NCBI GenBank assembly: GCA_025618425.1
Contig: CM046833.1
Coordinates: 35,872,774 to 35,936,773, forward strand
DNA from: Heliocidaris tuberculata
Taxonomy: Eukaryota; Echinodermata; Echinoidea; Camarodonta; Echinometridae
Length of the DNA stretch: 64,000 nt
Direction: 5' to 3'
Shown: piece by piece, positions 31,040-44,200 of the stretch
How the letters are laid out: every line of letters begins with the position of its first letter
How positions within the stretch are numbered: position 1 is the first letter of the stretch
The notes under the pieces: generated by a model
What the model was told of the DNA's origin: nothing
Database searches by the model: none
The model's input: the letters and a program-made list of their open reading frames with translations, nothing else
Made by a program: the position numbers and the translations under genes

Positions 31040-32531
31040 AGTCGATAAGGGTGTGCAAACTTTCTAGGTTTTCAAATTTCTCTTCTAAGAACGACGTAAG
31101 GTTGAGTTGCTTCCCTGTATTTATTTTCCGAGCGCATGCAAGTCACAACTAAAGATGGTGAATTTGAAATCGAACCACCGGACGAAGTTGCTGATGGTGC
31201 AAAGAGTGCATCACATCTAAAATGTCCCGTCTTATATGCGGTATGATTTCTGTTAGTGTTCAAAAGGTTAGTTGAACAACTACAAACAAAGTCATGGGTT
31301 AAGAATAATTTTCATTTTGAAAGATGAGAGATCATATAAAGGAAATAGAGACTGTGACATAACTTTATTGATTAGGTGATAAGACGAGATGCACGGAGAT
31401 AATGGGATCTAAAAACAGGGAATTCGAAAGAGAGATGGGGAGATGAAGATAGGGAAAAGATGATAGAAGGGGAAGTAAGAGATAACGGGGCAGTCGTAGT
31501 GATTAGACTGGTCGATTCTTGGAAGAGAATCCATTTGGCTTCTGACTTTTACTGATATTTCTAAAAAGTCAGAATATAAAAAACAGAGTTAAGAAACCGC
31601 ACGTAGTATACACCAGTATTAAAAGAAAAAGAAAATCCATTCTGTTGACGGATGAAAGAAATCTTTGAATAAAACAAATGAAAAAAGAGAGAAAATTCAT
31701 AGCGAAAAAGAAACTGTGCCAAGGGCAATGTTAAAAGGGAATGATTTAGCTGCTGACTCTTCTCATTTTGATCTTTGTTTCCGCCTTAAAGGGCAATCAT
31801 TTTAACTTCTTTTTGTTTGTTGGAGCGACTTGTCCTACATTAAATCATACTGATATTACCAGTTCTCCCATTTGAATTACCCGTATGAAGAAAAGGAATT
31901 GTTCCGTAATATTAAACTGTTTTTAACTTTGCTTTTGATAACCCGATTTTGTTTAAACTTTTACCATCTATTTTCTCTGATGTTGCTGCTTTCTTCCCGA
32001 GCAACTTGTTATCAAGGCGAGATTCCATTCAAGGGGACCTACTAAAATTGGCTTTTACCCTTGTATGCTCGACTCAAAGGCCTATACCACATATCGAACG
32101 AATTTTCTCCTGTGTTTTATTTTGAGCAATGTAAAGATTTCATTTTTTTTTAAATTAAATCAATGAAATAGATCTCCGAAGCTCTGTTTTACAATAGACA
32201 TAATGCTTAGTACAAAGAAGACATCTTTTCTCGTGCCTTGCCCCTCACATTTCAAAAGAATTGTTCTAAATACATACATACACCGTAACTACGCCGCATT
32301 ACCTATTGCTCGTTTCGATCAATATTTTGACCGTAGGCCTATTAAGAATGAATAGCAGGGACATATGGCTAACAATTTCTTATTCTGATAATGAATAGCA
32401 GCTTCTCGTCGCGTTCTTGTCCGTCACAATGTGATGGTCACGGCGCTCCAATAGAGTTACGGAAAATAAATGGCGTATCTGGGAGGGGGGATTGGTGAAT
32501 GTGCCCCATCCTGGGGAAAGAAGAGGGAGAG

Positions 32532-32580
<49 letters not shown>

Positions 32581-32657
32581 GGAGGAAGAGAGAAGGGAAG
32601 ATGATAAAAGATATATGAAAGAGATGACACAATCCCCGTGACATTTATCTACATCTA
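31040..32657. other. Upstream flank of second GPCR; (GA)n tract
   Basis: It holds a (GA)n plus G-run at about 32537-32583. No additional exon is recognised. The first few hundred bases would contain the GPCR promoter, but no motif is convincing. Confidence 0.4.
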
Positions 32658-32903
32658 CACTGAAAAAAAATACTTAATTTAACACCATCTCGGTATCTAT
32701 ATCGTATATTGGGCTACACCAGGTAAGTATTAAAACAACACCAGTTTCGAATCAAACTGGTGTTGTTACAACGCTAACTGGTGTTGTTTTAACTCTTATC
32801 TGGTGTAGCCCAATATCAAACTGGTGTTGTTTTAACACCTATCTGGTGTAGCCCAATATTGATACCGAGATGGTGTTGAATTAACACCCTGGTGTTCGCA
32901 GTG
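32658..32903. mobile_element. MITE with CACTG...CAGTG ends and TA flanks
   Basis: Ends are CACTGAAAAAAAATAC and GTGTTCGCAGTG, flanked by TA on both sides (32656-32657 and 32904-32905). The interior repeats ACACCAGTTT/AACTGGTGTTGTT and CTACACCAGG/TATCTGGTGTAGCCCAATAT in both orientations. CACTR-type ends recall EnSpm/CACTA elements, but the flanking duplication is only 2 bp. Confidence 0.6.
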
Positions 32904-32905
32904 TA

Positions 32906-34180
32906 GATAAACTAGTGCCCACCACCCCCACCTCTACCTGACCCACGCTAAAATGATGTTGGAAGACATATTTCATATTCATATATCATATTCTATATTT
33001 TTTTTCATTTCCAACTAAATAAAAATACAAAATATACAATGCAAAATTTATACAAAACAGTACATTTGAAACCAAGATAGATCAATACAATAATTAATAA
33101 CTTTGAAAAGAAAAGTGGATTAATTATGTATGAAATTTGATTTTATCTTCTGTGGAAATAGAGAGGTCCACTTGAAAGCAGAGCTTGGAAATTGTGGACC
33201 CCATCAGATAATAATAATAACTGGGAAAAAGTAAAGTACATAATAAAATAAACAAGAGAAGAAGGGTAGTGGCCAACAGACTGACAGAAGCAAATTTATA
33301 GACTGGAAGCAACGTAGTGGTATAAAATTATATGATGAAGACAAAATACGAGTGAAGAGTGGAATAAGAAAAAATGAAATGAGGGATGCATGTGGATTGC
33401 AGGGAGAGAACAGAGAAGGAGAAAGGGAGCAAGAACGAAATAGAATGTGCACAAAATTCTTGGGGAATTTAAGAAACAATAGAAAAAACGTTGAAGAAAA
33501 AAATGCAAGTGGTGATGATTTTTCGAGATGAACAGGAGAATACAAAAGTACAATTTAAGCAGGAATGTGGGGAGGGGAAGGGGTATCGTCACCTCAATAA
33601 ATTGCTAAATTTTACATGATTGTAATAAGAAATATTTTACATTTCTCTTATATAAAAGCATCGAGTGAAGGGGATGTTTTCGAATTATTATGTAAAGCAT
33701 TCCGAAATTTAGGGCATTCAAAAATGAATGTATTTTATGCGGAAAATGTTCTCAAAAGAGATGAGTCAAATTCATTTGACTGTTTATGACTGCTTGATTT
33801 TTAATATACATATCATGAAACACATAAGGTAATATACCTACATTATATTAAAACATAAATTCACCAAGATGAAATAAATATAAATCCTTAATTTTTAAGA
33901 TGTTATATTCGAAAGAGGATAGGTATGGGAGCGTATATATGGGGGCATTACAGATAATGCGAATAACTTTCTTTTGTAATAGTTGAAAATAGTTGTAAAA
34001 CTTTTTCTAACAATGTCCTATCAATATTTTCCTATATTCTTTACAAAGCAAGGACGACCTTGTACTTCTTGGGTTATATACGTTTGGATAAGAATTTCAA
34101 GAGCACACGTAGGCCTGATATTATCCATATGAATCTAAAAGGCTGGTTTCATTTTCTTACTGAATTATAACAAAGCGGTA
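32906..34180. other. AT-rich spacer, nothing recognised
   Basis: Short hydrophobic ORFs here are AT-driven and lack domain features. No RNA gene or element boundary is seen. Confidence 0.4.
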
Positions 34181-34322
34181 AGGGCAGGTCACATTTGTCC
34201 GACAGCGATAACGATAACAAGATTTTCAATTAGAGGTACACCCTGTACTTAGGGGCTGTGGGTGTACCTTTAATGAAAAATCTCGTTATCGTTGTCGTTA
34301 TCGGACAAATGTGACCTGCCCT
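34181..34322. mobile_element. Compact palindromic MITE of the GATAACG family
   Basis: AGGGCAGGTCACATTTGTCC at the left is matched by GGACAAATGTGACCTGCCCT at the right. The inner GATAACGATAACAAGATTTT and AAAATCTCGTTATCGTT, and GGTACACCCT/GGGTGTACC, pair too. It is the shortest, most complete member of the family seen at 25.1-27.4 kb and gives its terminal consensus. Confidence 0.85.
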
Positions 34323-34468
34323 TTAGGCTTGCTGTTCTACGACACAAGCTTCGGCGACAATTTTTCCGCCGTTATTTTCTACATTTAGGAATTCTTAACT
34401 TCAAAACCTTGACTGACTCAGAGCTTTATACCCTTACCCTAAGACTAAACCTAACGTAAATCCCAATA

Positions 34469-34693
34469 GACCTGTTCACTAATATATTCAAATTTTATGC
34501 ATACTTTTAAAACAAAGGTTGTTCTTGACAACCTGAAAGCTTGTCAGAGGCTTGTCAGACATAGCAACAAGTAATGTATGCAAACTGGATTCCAAGTATT
34601 GTAGTTCATTCATTAATAACAGGTTAATGGACCTCGTTACTAGGTCCTCAGGAAAGACACATCCATAAATTGGAATAACTTTGTGAACAGGTC
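34469..34693. mobile_element. MITE with GACCTGTTCAC ends and TA flanks
   Basis: Left end GACCTGTTCAC and right end GTGAACAGGTC, flanked by TA (34467-34468 and 34694-34695). The interior is only partly palindromic. Confidence 0.55.
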
Positions 34694-35246
34694 TATTGCA
34701 ACCCTATAACCCTCAGAAGAGAAGATGGGAAAGACAGAGGGGGTAAATAGGAGAGAAAAGGAAATATATAGAGGAGGAGAGTGGGAGATGAGGTAAAGAA
34801 AAGAGATAGAGGAGAGAGAGAGAGAGAGTGTGTGTGTGAAAGAGATGGATAATGTGTGATACGGACAAAATTGATATGGGGGAAATCGAAAATTTGAAAT
34901 GGAGTTACGGGATTAACGACATAATATGCCATGGCCGGTTTGAGAGCATAAGATTTTTACGATGAGAATTTAATCATTTCGCATGGTTTCTCCAAGAAAT
35001 GAGGTCCAATTAAAGAGAGATCCAATCTCCTGATCTAGAGCATCACCTGCCTTGTGATTTCAATAGTATCTCGTTGCCATATAACCGTTAAATCCTAATG
35101 CAAGATATCGTATGATTTTGATGCTTGTATTATCAAATTGACATTATAATGTACCGTAGTCATGACTGTTGGAGTTAAGTCTTATTTAACAGCCTTTTTA
35201 TAGTGCTCTTAATACAATATCACAAAAGGAAAATATTCGTGTGTAA
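34694..35246. other. Upstream flank of the Ig gene
   Basis: A short (GA)n/(GT)n tract lies at about 34811-34838. No TATA box or other promoter motif is convincing, and further 5' UTR exons cannot be excluded. Confidence 0.35.
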
Positions 35247-38200
35247 ATGTGGACATATCGCATCATGCCATATGAAGTTAGATCGTTTGTTTATTTCGGA
35301 CTACTTTGTCTTCGCATCGTTGGTGAGTTAAAAGGTTTTTTCCTCATATTGAAAACAACCGTTAAAGCTTTTGTAATGTAGGTTCTTTCCAATTTTGTTT
35401 GTTTCGATCATTCCCCCCCCCCCCAAAAAAAAAGTATGAATAATTTTATTTCCGATAAAATCATTCAGTATTGTTAATCATCTCTCACTGTTTCCCCTCC
35501 CTCCTTCAATTTTTTTTCTTTTTCAGTTTTGTATTGTGCTCTCTTTATTTTTTATTTTTTGTATTTACTCTTCTTTCAAAATGAACGAACAAATAGATAT
35601 TTAACCATTCTTCCTCCATCGGTAATTTTATATACATGTATTTACTGTACAGCGCGTTTTAAGAAAGTATCTTGTACTTCCGTTACAGTTTGTTTTCTGC
35701 TCAATATACCACTTGTTAACAAAGCATTTCCAATTATTTGTTCTCAAGTGCATACAAATTTTGAACTATTGCATTCTCAGGTTAGCACAATAACTTGTTG
35801 TCATGTCATGCAACCTCGTGAATACCATTGCAGTAGAGACGTTCAAAGAATAAACCATACACTTCACAAATTTATGTATACATTCAGAAGTTATGCATGC
35901 CCTTACTACAATGGTCATTAGAAATATGCCGTTGTCGTAATGCATTCAAATTTAATGCATTGCACTTTGTCAAATCCCTGATTACAAACTATTACATGCA
36001 CCTGTTACAAGTTATTGTACTTCAGTAATCTGAATGCAGGTTGCATGCATTAAACGTTGCTAGGTCGGGCAAGCCCATTTTAATGTATAGCTCTGGTCCG
36101 ACCTAGCAATGATTAATGCATTCAATGAGCATTCTGACTACTGAAATATGACTTGTAACAAGTGAATGAGATAGATCGTCACTTGGCAGTATTGTATAAA
36201 TTAGAATGCATTATGAAAACCTCATATTTATTTTGCATTTCCTCATCTGCAGCTTGTCCGTCTGTCATCATGTGTACTACTTTTGATGATAATGGGCTCC
36301 TACATGCGTGTATGAGCAGACTACAACTTGAAGATAGCCAGTCTGCATGCTCGTTTGAACAGGAACTGCGTAACTGCATGAAAAACGAGCCCACAAACTC
36401 ATCAGGTAAGCGTGGTTGTTTTTTGCATTAGCTTTATACGTCCCATATTAGAATTAAACTCGATTTGTATTCTCGTTGGATATTGGAGAAACAGGGAAAC
36501 GGTACTACATTTCCCTGGGAAAAGTGAGTCTACACTCGTTCAACCAGGGAATTTCACTGGTTCAATCCCCCCCCCCCCCCCCATACCGTGTATCATATCC
36601 AAGTATACAACAATATACACTCAACAAAAACAAAAAACCCAAAATGTGCTGTTCAAATTTGTTTACTAACGTTTGAATGGCTACTTGCTCCGTTTTTGCA
36701 ATTTTCTTAATCAGACCTTCCACCGGTTAAGTGAATGTGCCCATCCAAGCGTAAAAGTTCAAAACTTGATCTTAATTGATGTTGGTAGAGATATATTTCA
36801 TTATATTCTATTGACGATTTATATGAAAACTTTGAACAATAAAGAGTGTCCCTTTTCCTATTTTTTTTTTTGCTGATTGTATCTCTAGTCTATGATGATC
36901 ATCATCATCATGAGGATGATGGCTTTTTGTACAGCGCCAGTATCCGCCTCTGATGGCGATTGCTCGAAAAATATCTTCCAAAAGTTTAACATTCTTCGTC
37001 AGTGTTTCATTTAAAACAATTAAATTTTTAGTTGTTATCCTTGATTGTCATAATCAAGGATCAATCAAGATTCGTGCAATTTTGTCAGAGTAGGTAACAA
37101 GAGTCGACTCTGATATTTATCATCTTTCTTTTGGTTCCTTCAGATCAACCAAGATTCGTTGATGGTGAAGACGAGTTAGTGACAGTTCACATTGGTGACG
37201 ATGCTCTTCTTCCTTGTAGGGTAGCCGGTGACCTTCAAGATTTTGAAGTCACGTGGATGAAACAAGACCCTATCCAATGTAAGAAATCATGATGATACGG
37301 ACGACGATGATGATGATAATGATGATAATAATAATGATGATGATAATAATAATAAGAACAAGAAGAAGAACAAGAAGAAGAACAAGAACAAAAACACGAT
37401 CAAGAACAAGAAGAACAAGAACAATAACAAAGTGATAAAACTTAGGTTAATACATGTATTAACAACATTATTTGTTTTCATTCAGAAAAAAAAAACAGAT
37501 CAAGCTATTGCCTCTTTTTTCTTTTCTCCACGAAGTACTATCTAACACGCGTAACCCCCGCTTCACAATCAGACGGGAAGGAAATACAACCTTTGACCTG
37601 TTTATCGCTTCCGTCAGCTTATCAGACGAGGATGTCTACATCTGCCAGATGAATACCAACACTCCGACATCTCGTAGAGTCGAGTTGCGAGTGGGACGTA
37701 AGTTGAGTGCCTTTCACATTAATGTAGCACGAGGCCAATGCCGTTCCGGACCCCGATATGCATGTTCGGCACAACTCGTACTTCACTCGGGACAGCTCGG
37801 TATATCTCGAAGCTAACTTGCGAAATGTCGGTACAACTCGTAGATAACTCGGGATTGCTCGGTACAATTCGCAGAGAACTCGGGAAAGGTGGTTGGGTAC
37901 AAGTGGTAAATAACTCTGGAAGGCTCGGTACTCCACGCAGAGAACAAGCGGAAGATCCATACAACTCGGTTAGAACTCTGAACTGCTCGCAACCTATCGC
38001 ATCACATCGCCTAAATACTAATATTTATATATGTTTAACATATTCTCCTGAGTTATAACGAGTTTCTACGAGCTATGCCGATCGATCCCAAGCCCCTTTC
38101 CGAGCTCCCGACAACACGGGCCGAGTAAGCACTCTATTCGCATCCATCTTACATGTTAAACTCCATTCAGTTTCTTTATCAACATGATCAAATCAAGTCA

Positions 38201-41200
38201 ACGTTTCTTCAAAGAACCCCTTTGAACGAGCTATTTCATTTTACTTTTTGTATTTTTTTAAATGATTTTGTCCCTATGGATGGAATCCATTTTATAGATA
38301 TCTTAGCCAATACTATGTCTGACAAACCTCGTGCAAACCTCTAGGTAATGATTACCCTGGCTAGATTGATGTCTATATTAATTCATAATTGTTACTTAAG
38401 AACCATATAAAAAATATATGATTCCATGCGGAATATGCCACCCTCCTCATTCCATAGTGCTTCTGGTGAAATTGAAAGTGATTTTTTTTTTTTAAATTAA
38501 GTATTTTTGTACAAAAGGCTGACTAGCAAATGAAATATCATCGCATCTTTACGTTCAAGCACGTCGTTTAATAGATGGATAAACTTTTAATAAGTAGTCG
38601 TTGAAACTATCCTGTCTTTTGAATAGTAGCGTATCTACTTCCATCGGATATCGTTATGTGAAGCTATTGATAGAATTTTCTTTCTTTCTATTTTTACCCT
38701 CTTAGGTCCACCATTTCTGCAAGCTATAAACTACAAAGAAAACCCCATCGATTTGGATGTCGAAACTCCTTTCATTATCAGCAACGAAAATCAGTCGTTC
38801 TTTGTAGATTGCGTCATCAGGGGATTCCCACCGCCTCTAACACAGTGGATCTCATTGGTCAAAGATATTGAATCCGCTGTGAATATGCAGCAGGTCAGCG
38901 TAAACGGAGCAACGCGATTGGTCGTTGACAATGCATCACGTGACGATGCTGGCCAATACGTTTGCAGAGCCAGCAACCGATATGGCGAGGTGGAGAAGCG
39001 CATCAAACTTGTCATACAGTGTAAGTGTGTGCTTCGTGTGAGCTTGTGTGCGTCATGCGTGTTCTTTTGAGAGAAAAAGATTATTCTGTCTCTTCAATTT
39101 TTTAATTCCCAATTATTGTTCATAATTATGCTTGCAACTTGGCAAATGCGAAATAGTTATATCATTGGCCAAACGTAGTAAATTTTAGGAATGTTTGCTC
39201 ATTGTATCTTAATTCATGATGTATTGTCAAGCTGTCCTTCATTGTCAAATTTAGAGGTACCCCATTTCGCCTTCTTGATTTCTGACTTTTCTGTTATATT
39301 TTATCTTAAATATTCCCATCTTTCTTTCCCCTTCGCTTCTCTGATTTTCCCTTTCTGACTCCCCTTTTCCCGCCACTTGCCCAATCTCAGGCTCTCTCTC
39401 TCCCATTCCCTCTCTCTTTATTCTTTCTCCTTTGACTCTGTTCCCTCACTCCGTTTGTCTCTCTCTCTCTCTCTCTCTCCCGTTCTACCTATCTCTTTCT
39501 CCCCTCTCTTTCTTCCCCATTCTTTTCCCTTTCTCTCTATTTGTATATATACAATCAGCAAAACATTCATCATAATATCCCCTATCATCTAAAATATTTA
39601 AAGGCAACCTCCTCCCTTTTCCCTCCCCCTTATTTGTTATAGCTGTAATTATTATATTGTGCACATTATGTATTTTCATATTTCCTTGTATTTTATGCAG
39701 TTGTTGTAATTCATATAATTCATGTATATTATGTATTTCGTTATTTTATGTTTACAGGGCGTGCTTGTTAAGCAATTTTTATAACTGAACGCACCAACCC
39801 TGTATTTTCAATAAAACTCTAATAAACAGATAGATAAGTGAATAAATAATTTATTTCTCCCTCCTCACCTCTCTATTAAAGTGATTTGGTAACTTTGTAG
39901 AGGCTTGATAAAATCTGAGCTGCCTGGCCTTACATGCTATCAGTGTATGTAATATGGTGTAAAAATGAAGCCCAGGAAAAAAAGCACTTCAAAATCACCA
40001 TGTGCTTCACAAAAGTAAACATATGCAAGTAACCGGAAATGCCAGACTCATTTCCCCATATAGACTCAGTGTCAGACTAAAGCGTCAGTCATAGATATCT
40101 TAATAATAGCATTATATATTTGTAAACCTTTCTATGCCTGGCTATTTATGTATCCTTCTGAACATCATTATACAAGACAGATATCAAAATTCAACAATTT
40201 AATAAATCAAGCCTCCACAAAGTTACCGAATCCCTTTAAAAGGAAGATTGAGTTCTGGGAAAGGTAAAAAAAATAAGTTGTGAGCTTTCTCATTATTTTT
40301 ATGTTAGTTTGGAAGATTATCATAGTAGATATGTCCCCTGAAAAGGATTGCTTTTCAAATGCTCTCACATTCAAAATATGACAAGAAACAGCTGAAATGT
40401 TCGTGCCGAACATTTGTGTGTAGTCCCATATACATTTCTATTTGCAGTGCATGTGACTCTCAGCAGGATTGAGTCAATTTCTTATCATTTTGGTGATTCC
40501 AAAACCTTACAGCATACACCAATTCTTATGTGCTATATAATCGACCCTTCCCAATTGCTTTGAGAAAGTTTCTTTCACAATTCAATCTCATGACCAGGGG
40601 GGCGTTTCATGAAAGGACTTATCAGATATTTTATCCGACAAATTTGCTCTCAGTCAATCAGATGCAAGGATTTCAGTAGCTTATAACAGTTGTCGGATAA
40701 AATATCCGACAACTTCCTTTCATGAAACGCTCCCCAGAACTCAACTTTATCTTTGATGCAGACGAGCCCAGTATATATTCGCTACCTCCAGTCATCTATG
40801 CCGGTCTCACTAGTTACATTAAGATCGATTGTCAAGCGAAGGCTTCCCCTCCAGCTAGGTTCAGATGGACTAAACAAAATCAAGATGGAGAGCAACTTGT
40901 TATTACAACACAAAGGTATTTGTAATCATTGGTGTTGCTAGAGAAAGGAGGGGTACTACACCCCCCCCCCCCAAAAAAAAAAGAAGAAAAAAAAAATCTA
41001 AAAAACTAAAAAACTAATAAAATAATAAAGTAAATGAATAAATAAATATAAAAGTAAATCAAAATTACAAAATAAATAAATAAATAAAAATAAATTAAGC
41101 AAGTTTAAAATCGTAGGAAAAATTTTCGAATTCTTTTGGCAAAAAATAAGGAAGGAAAAAATGACAACTTTCGTTTTGTTTTCTTGCTTTATTTCTTTTT

Positions 41201-44200
41201 TTGTGGAAGCTCTTGGTAATTTGTTATACCCATGGTGGCATATTTGGAATCTGTGGAGCTATTATTTAACCCCCCCCCCCCCCTCTCCATTTTTGTTGAA
41301 CATTTTTGGCTAGTATGTCAGCAAATTTGGTGCAACAACCCCTCCCCTTCATTTAATTTTTTCTCACGGATTAACCTCACCCCCGTCTCTCTCTCTCTCT
41401 CTCTCTCTCCCCCTTTTCTTTCCCATACTTTCACCTCTCTCTTTCTTTTTTCCTCTCTCTCTCTGTCATTTCAAATGGCTAGTGAGTTCATTATTTTGTA
41501 TTTTGAAATTAACCCAACAGGTCACTTATCATCGTAAAGCTTGATGAATCTGATTACGGTAACTACACGTGTACTGCTGCAAATCTACTTGGAACTGCTG
41601 TGGGTACGCTTGAAATATGTGGTGAGTTTACACCAACAAATTATTTTGTATCATATTTAGATCTTAGGCGGACCCCCTCCCCCTCCCCTGAGGGGGAAAA
41701 TAGAAAGGGGTGGTCAGAAGGGAAAAAAAATCATCCTGTCTCTACTGAGGGAATCTTGGAAGGCCTCTAGAAATACAAAAACTCGTATCCCCTGAGAAAG
41801 TGCCCTTTGTAGTCAGCTTAAACTTAATTTAATCTTAATTCACAGGACGGCCTATGCTACCTACCATTCTCAGTCCAGCGACAGGTTCAAGGCGACATGC
41901 ATACGAACTTTTATGGGCTCCCAACATCGTCACGTCATTTGGGACCAACCTGATCATTGAAAAATTCATTGTGGTATATTGTCCTTTGAATCGACCTGTA
42001 AGTGTCCTTTATATATATATCTATTCTGTATTCTAAAACAATTTCTGTCGGAAAAATTGCATTTCTTTTAAAAGAATTGATGGTTATAAAAGTCGCTTAA
42101 CATTATAAGTTTAAATCGAAAGTGAATTTAAGTTTTGATAATTATCAAAAATATAATTAAAAAGGTTGATTGTGATGATTACTAGCACAAGATATTGCAG
42201 CAGTACTGACAGCCACTGCATGGAGCAACTGTTATCGCAATGGTTGTATGCTCTTAATTGCAGTAATACAATTATAATAGTAAAATTCGAATAGTAAAAT
42301 TATAATTTTGGAAATGTCAAACCTCTTTTAATATTTTAATGAACATTATCAAGTCGATGAGACGATTTTCATTGCATGGGATGGAGGTCCTTTAAATCTT
42401 AAATAAATAAGACTATTATATGAAATGTATCTTTCTTTCAATCTAATAGAAAACAGTGGTCAAGATGGGAAACCAATGTCAACTTGACTGGTACCAAGAA
42501 CAAGTTGCATTCTCTTCGGATTCTGAAACAATGACCTATGTCATCCGAGATCTATTCGCGAATACCACGTATGAACTTGTTCTCAGTGGTCGAAATTATT
42601 TAGGCATAGGAGAGGGCGCCAGATTTATTTTCACTACGTCTGCTTGTAAGTCTCTTGTCTTCACCCTTTTTTAAATTGAAGTTTTGGCCAGTAAGTGCAT
42701 AATTTCTTTTTTCTTCACATAAATTTATATTATTGTTCCTTCCAGTCGTTTAAAACATTTGTTATATTATACCATGGTATATCATATCAGTGATTATACA
42801 CCCCCACCCCCCCCCCCAAAAAAAAGTAGAAGCTTTCATTAAGATTAATATATAAGTGTGAAGGAATTTTCAAAAATATAATCCAGGGAGGAAAGTAAAA
42901 GTTTTTCGGAGGTTGATTGCAAATTGCTATCATCATGAAGAAAAGGACTTCTCCATATTTAGGAGATTTTACTAATAATGTATGTTATTAACATATTTGA
43001 CCAACTTAAATTTGTAATGCTATTTCATAATTGTGTATTTTTACTTATTCCACCAGGTGCATAAACTTTTGTTTCAAATGATTTGCTGAGGAAATGAATG
43101 ATGTTCCTAGATATCTTCTTATTCCTTTTTTTTTTCCTTTCTTTTTTTATTCTTTCATTAAAATTTGTACTCATCAGTCGTTTTATCAACCAGCGAACCC
43201 ATCGCCGACAAAAGAAAAACTGGTAAGTTCTATGATTACGACGGGATTGATTAACTTTGTGAAAAATTCAAAAATCAGGTCAAATGCCAGTGAATTGTGT
43301 GCAGTCCTCTAACTACATATATAATTAAGGATATGTGAAAGTATGAGAGAAAATGGAACCCGTTTACTATCCTAAAAAAGAGAAAAAAAAGCGATCGATC
43401 GCTATAGCGCAAGTCGCTCTGCTTCTTCGCTGCGCTGCAGTCACAAAAACCAAGCACCAGCGCTTGTCGATTTCAGAGCGGGTTTCCAGCCCGTGAAGAA
43501 ATAGGGATTCGTTCATTGTGCGGTATTCTGTGATAGAACCATAAGAATTCTTTAGGGTTCGGTGGTACTCAGGGGCGGCGCTACAGGGGGGCAGAGGGGG
43601 CGACCGGCCCCCCTATGATTTTTCAAGTAGTGAAAAAAGAAAAAAAAAAGAAGAAACAAGAAGAAAAGGAGGAAGAAAAGGGAAGAAAATGGAAGAAAGA
43701 AGAAAGAGGAGTATTAAAAAGACAGGTCTTAAACATATAACTCTATATTACCCCTGTTATTTAATGGAGAGAAAAAAAAACGTCGTCATCTTTAGGTCGT
43801 CTTGCCCCTCCTATCAAAATACCCTGGCGCCACCCCTGGTGGTACTAGTATCCCGACATCAATATTCAATCGTAAATATCCTGATATATAAACGACCGAT
43901 CAGCTTATAAAACTCAGACGATTCCTGTCTGACCTAAAGATTTGCAATTATGATTACAGCATTAGCTGGAACAGTGATTTTTTTTTTCAATCCTGGGCAA
44001 AGTTAATCAATCCCTTTAAAATTGCTGAAAATTGTGTAGTACCATTTGTTTATCTAATCTTGCATCTTTAACCGTTTTACAAAATTGAATAACTTCACCT
44101 GTCCTACGTTGTCTGTGATAGAATGATTTTATATCACTGTGTATATAGTTGTAGTTTAGTTTGAAAATGAAATACAATGCTAAACTGTAAAAGATGCTTT

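Noticed and set aside
37481..37535. Earlier acceptors (after ATTCAG or AAACAG) for the Ig1 second half
   Set aside because: They would add residues that disrupt the Ig fold and the phase. The acceptor at 37534-37535, preceded by a pyrimidine tract, gives a clean LLSNTRNPRFTI join.
37782..38005. CRISPR-like array
   Set aside because: Contiguous degenerate 31-bp units without spacers, inside an animal gene intron; a minisatellite.
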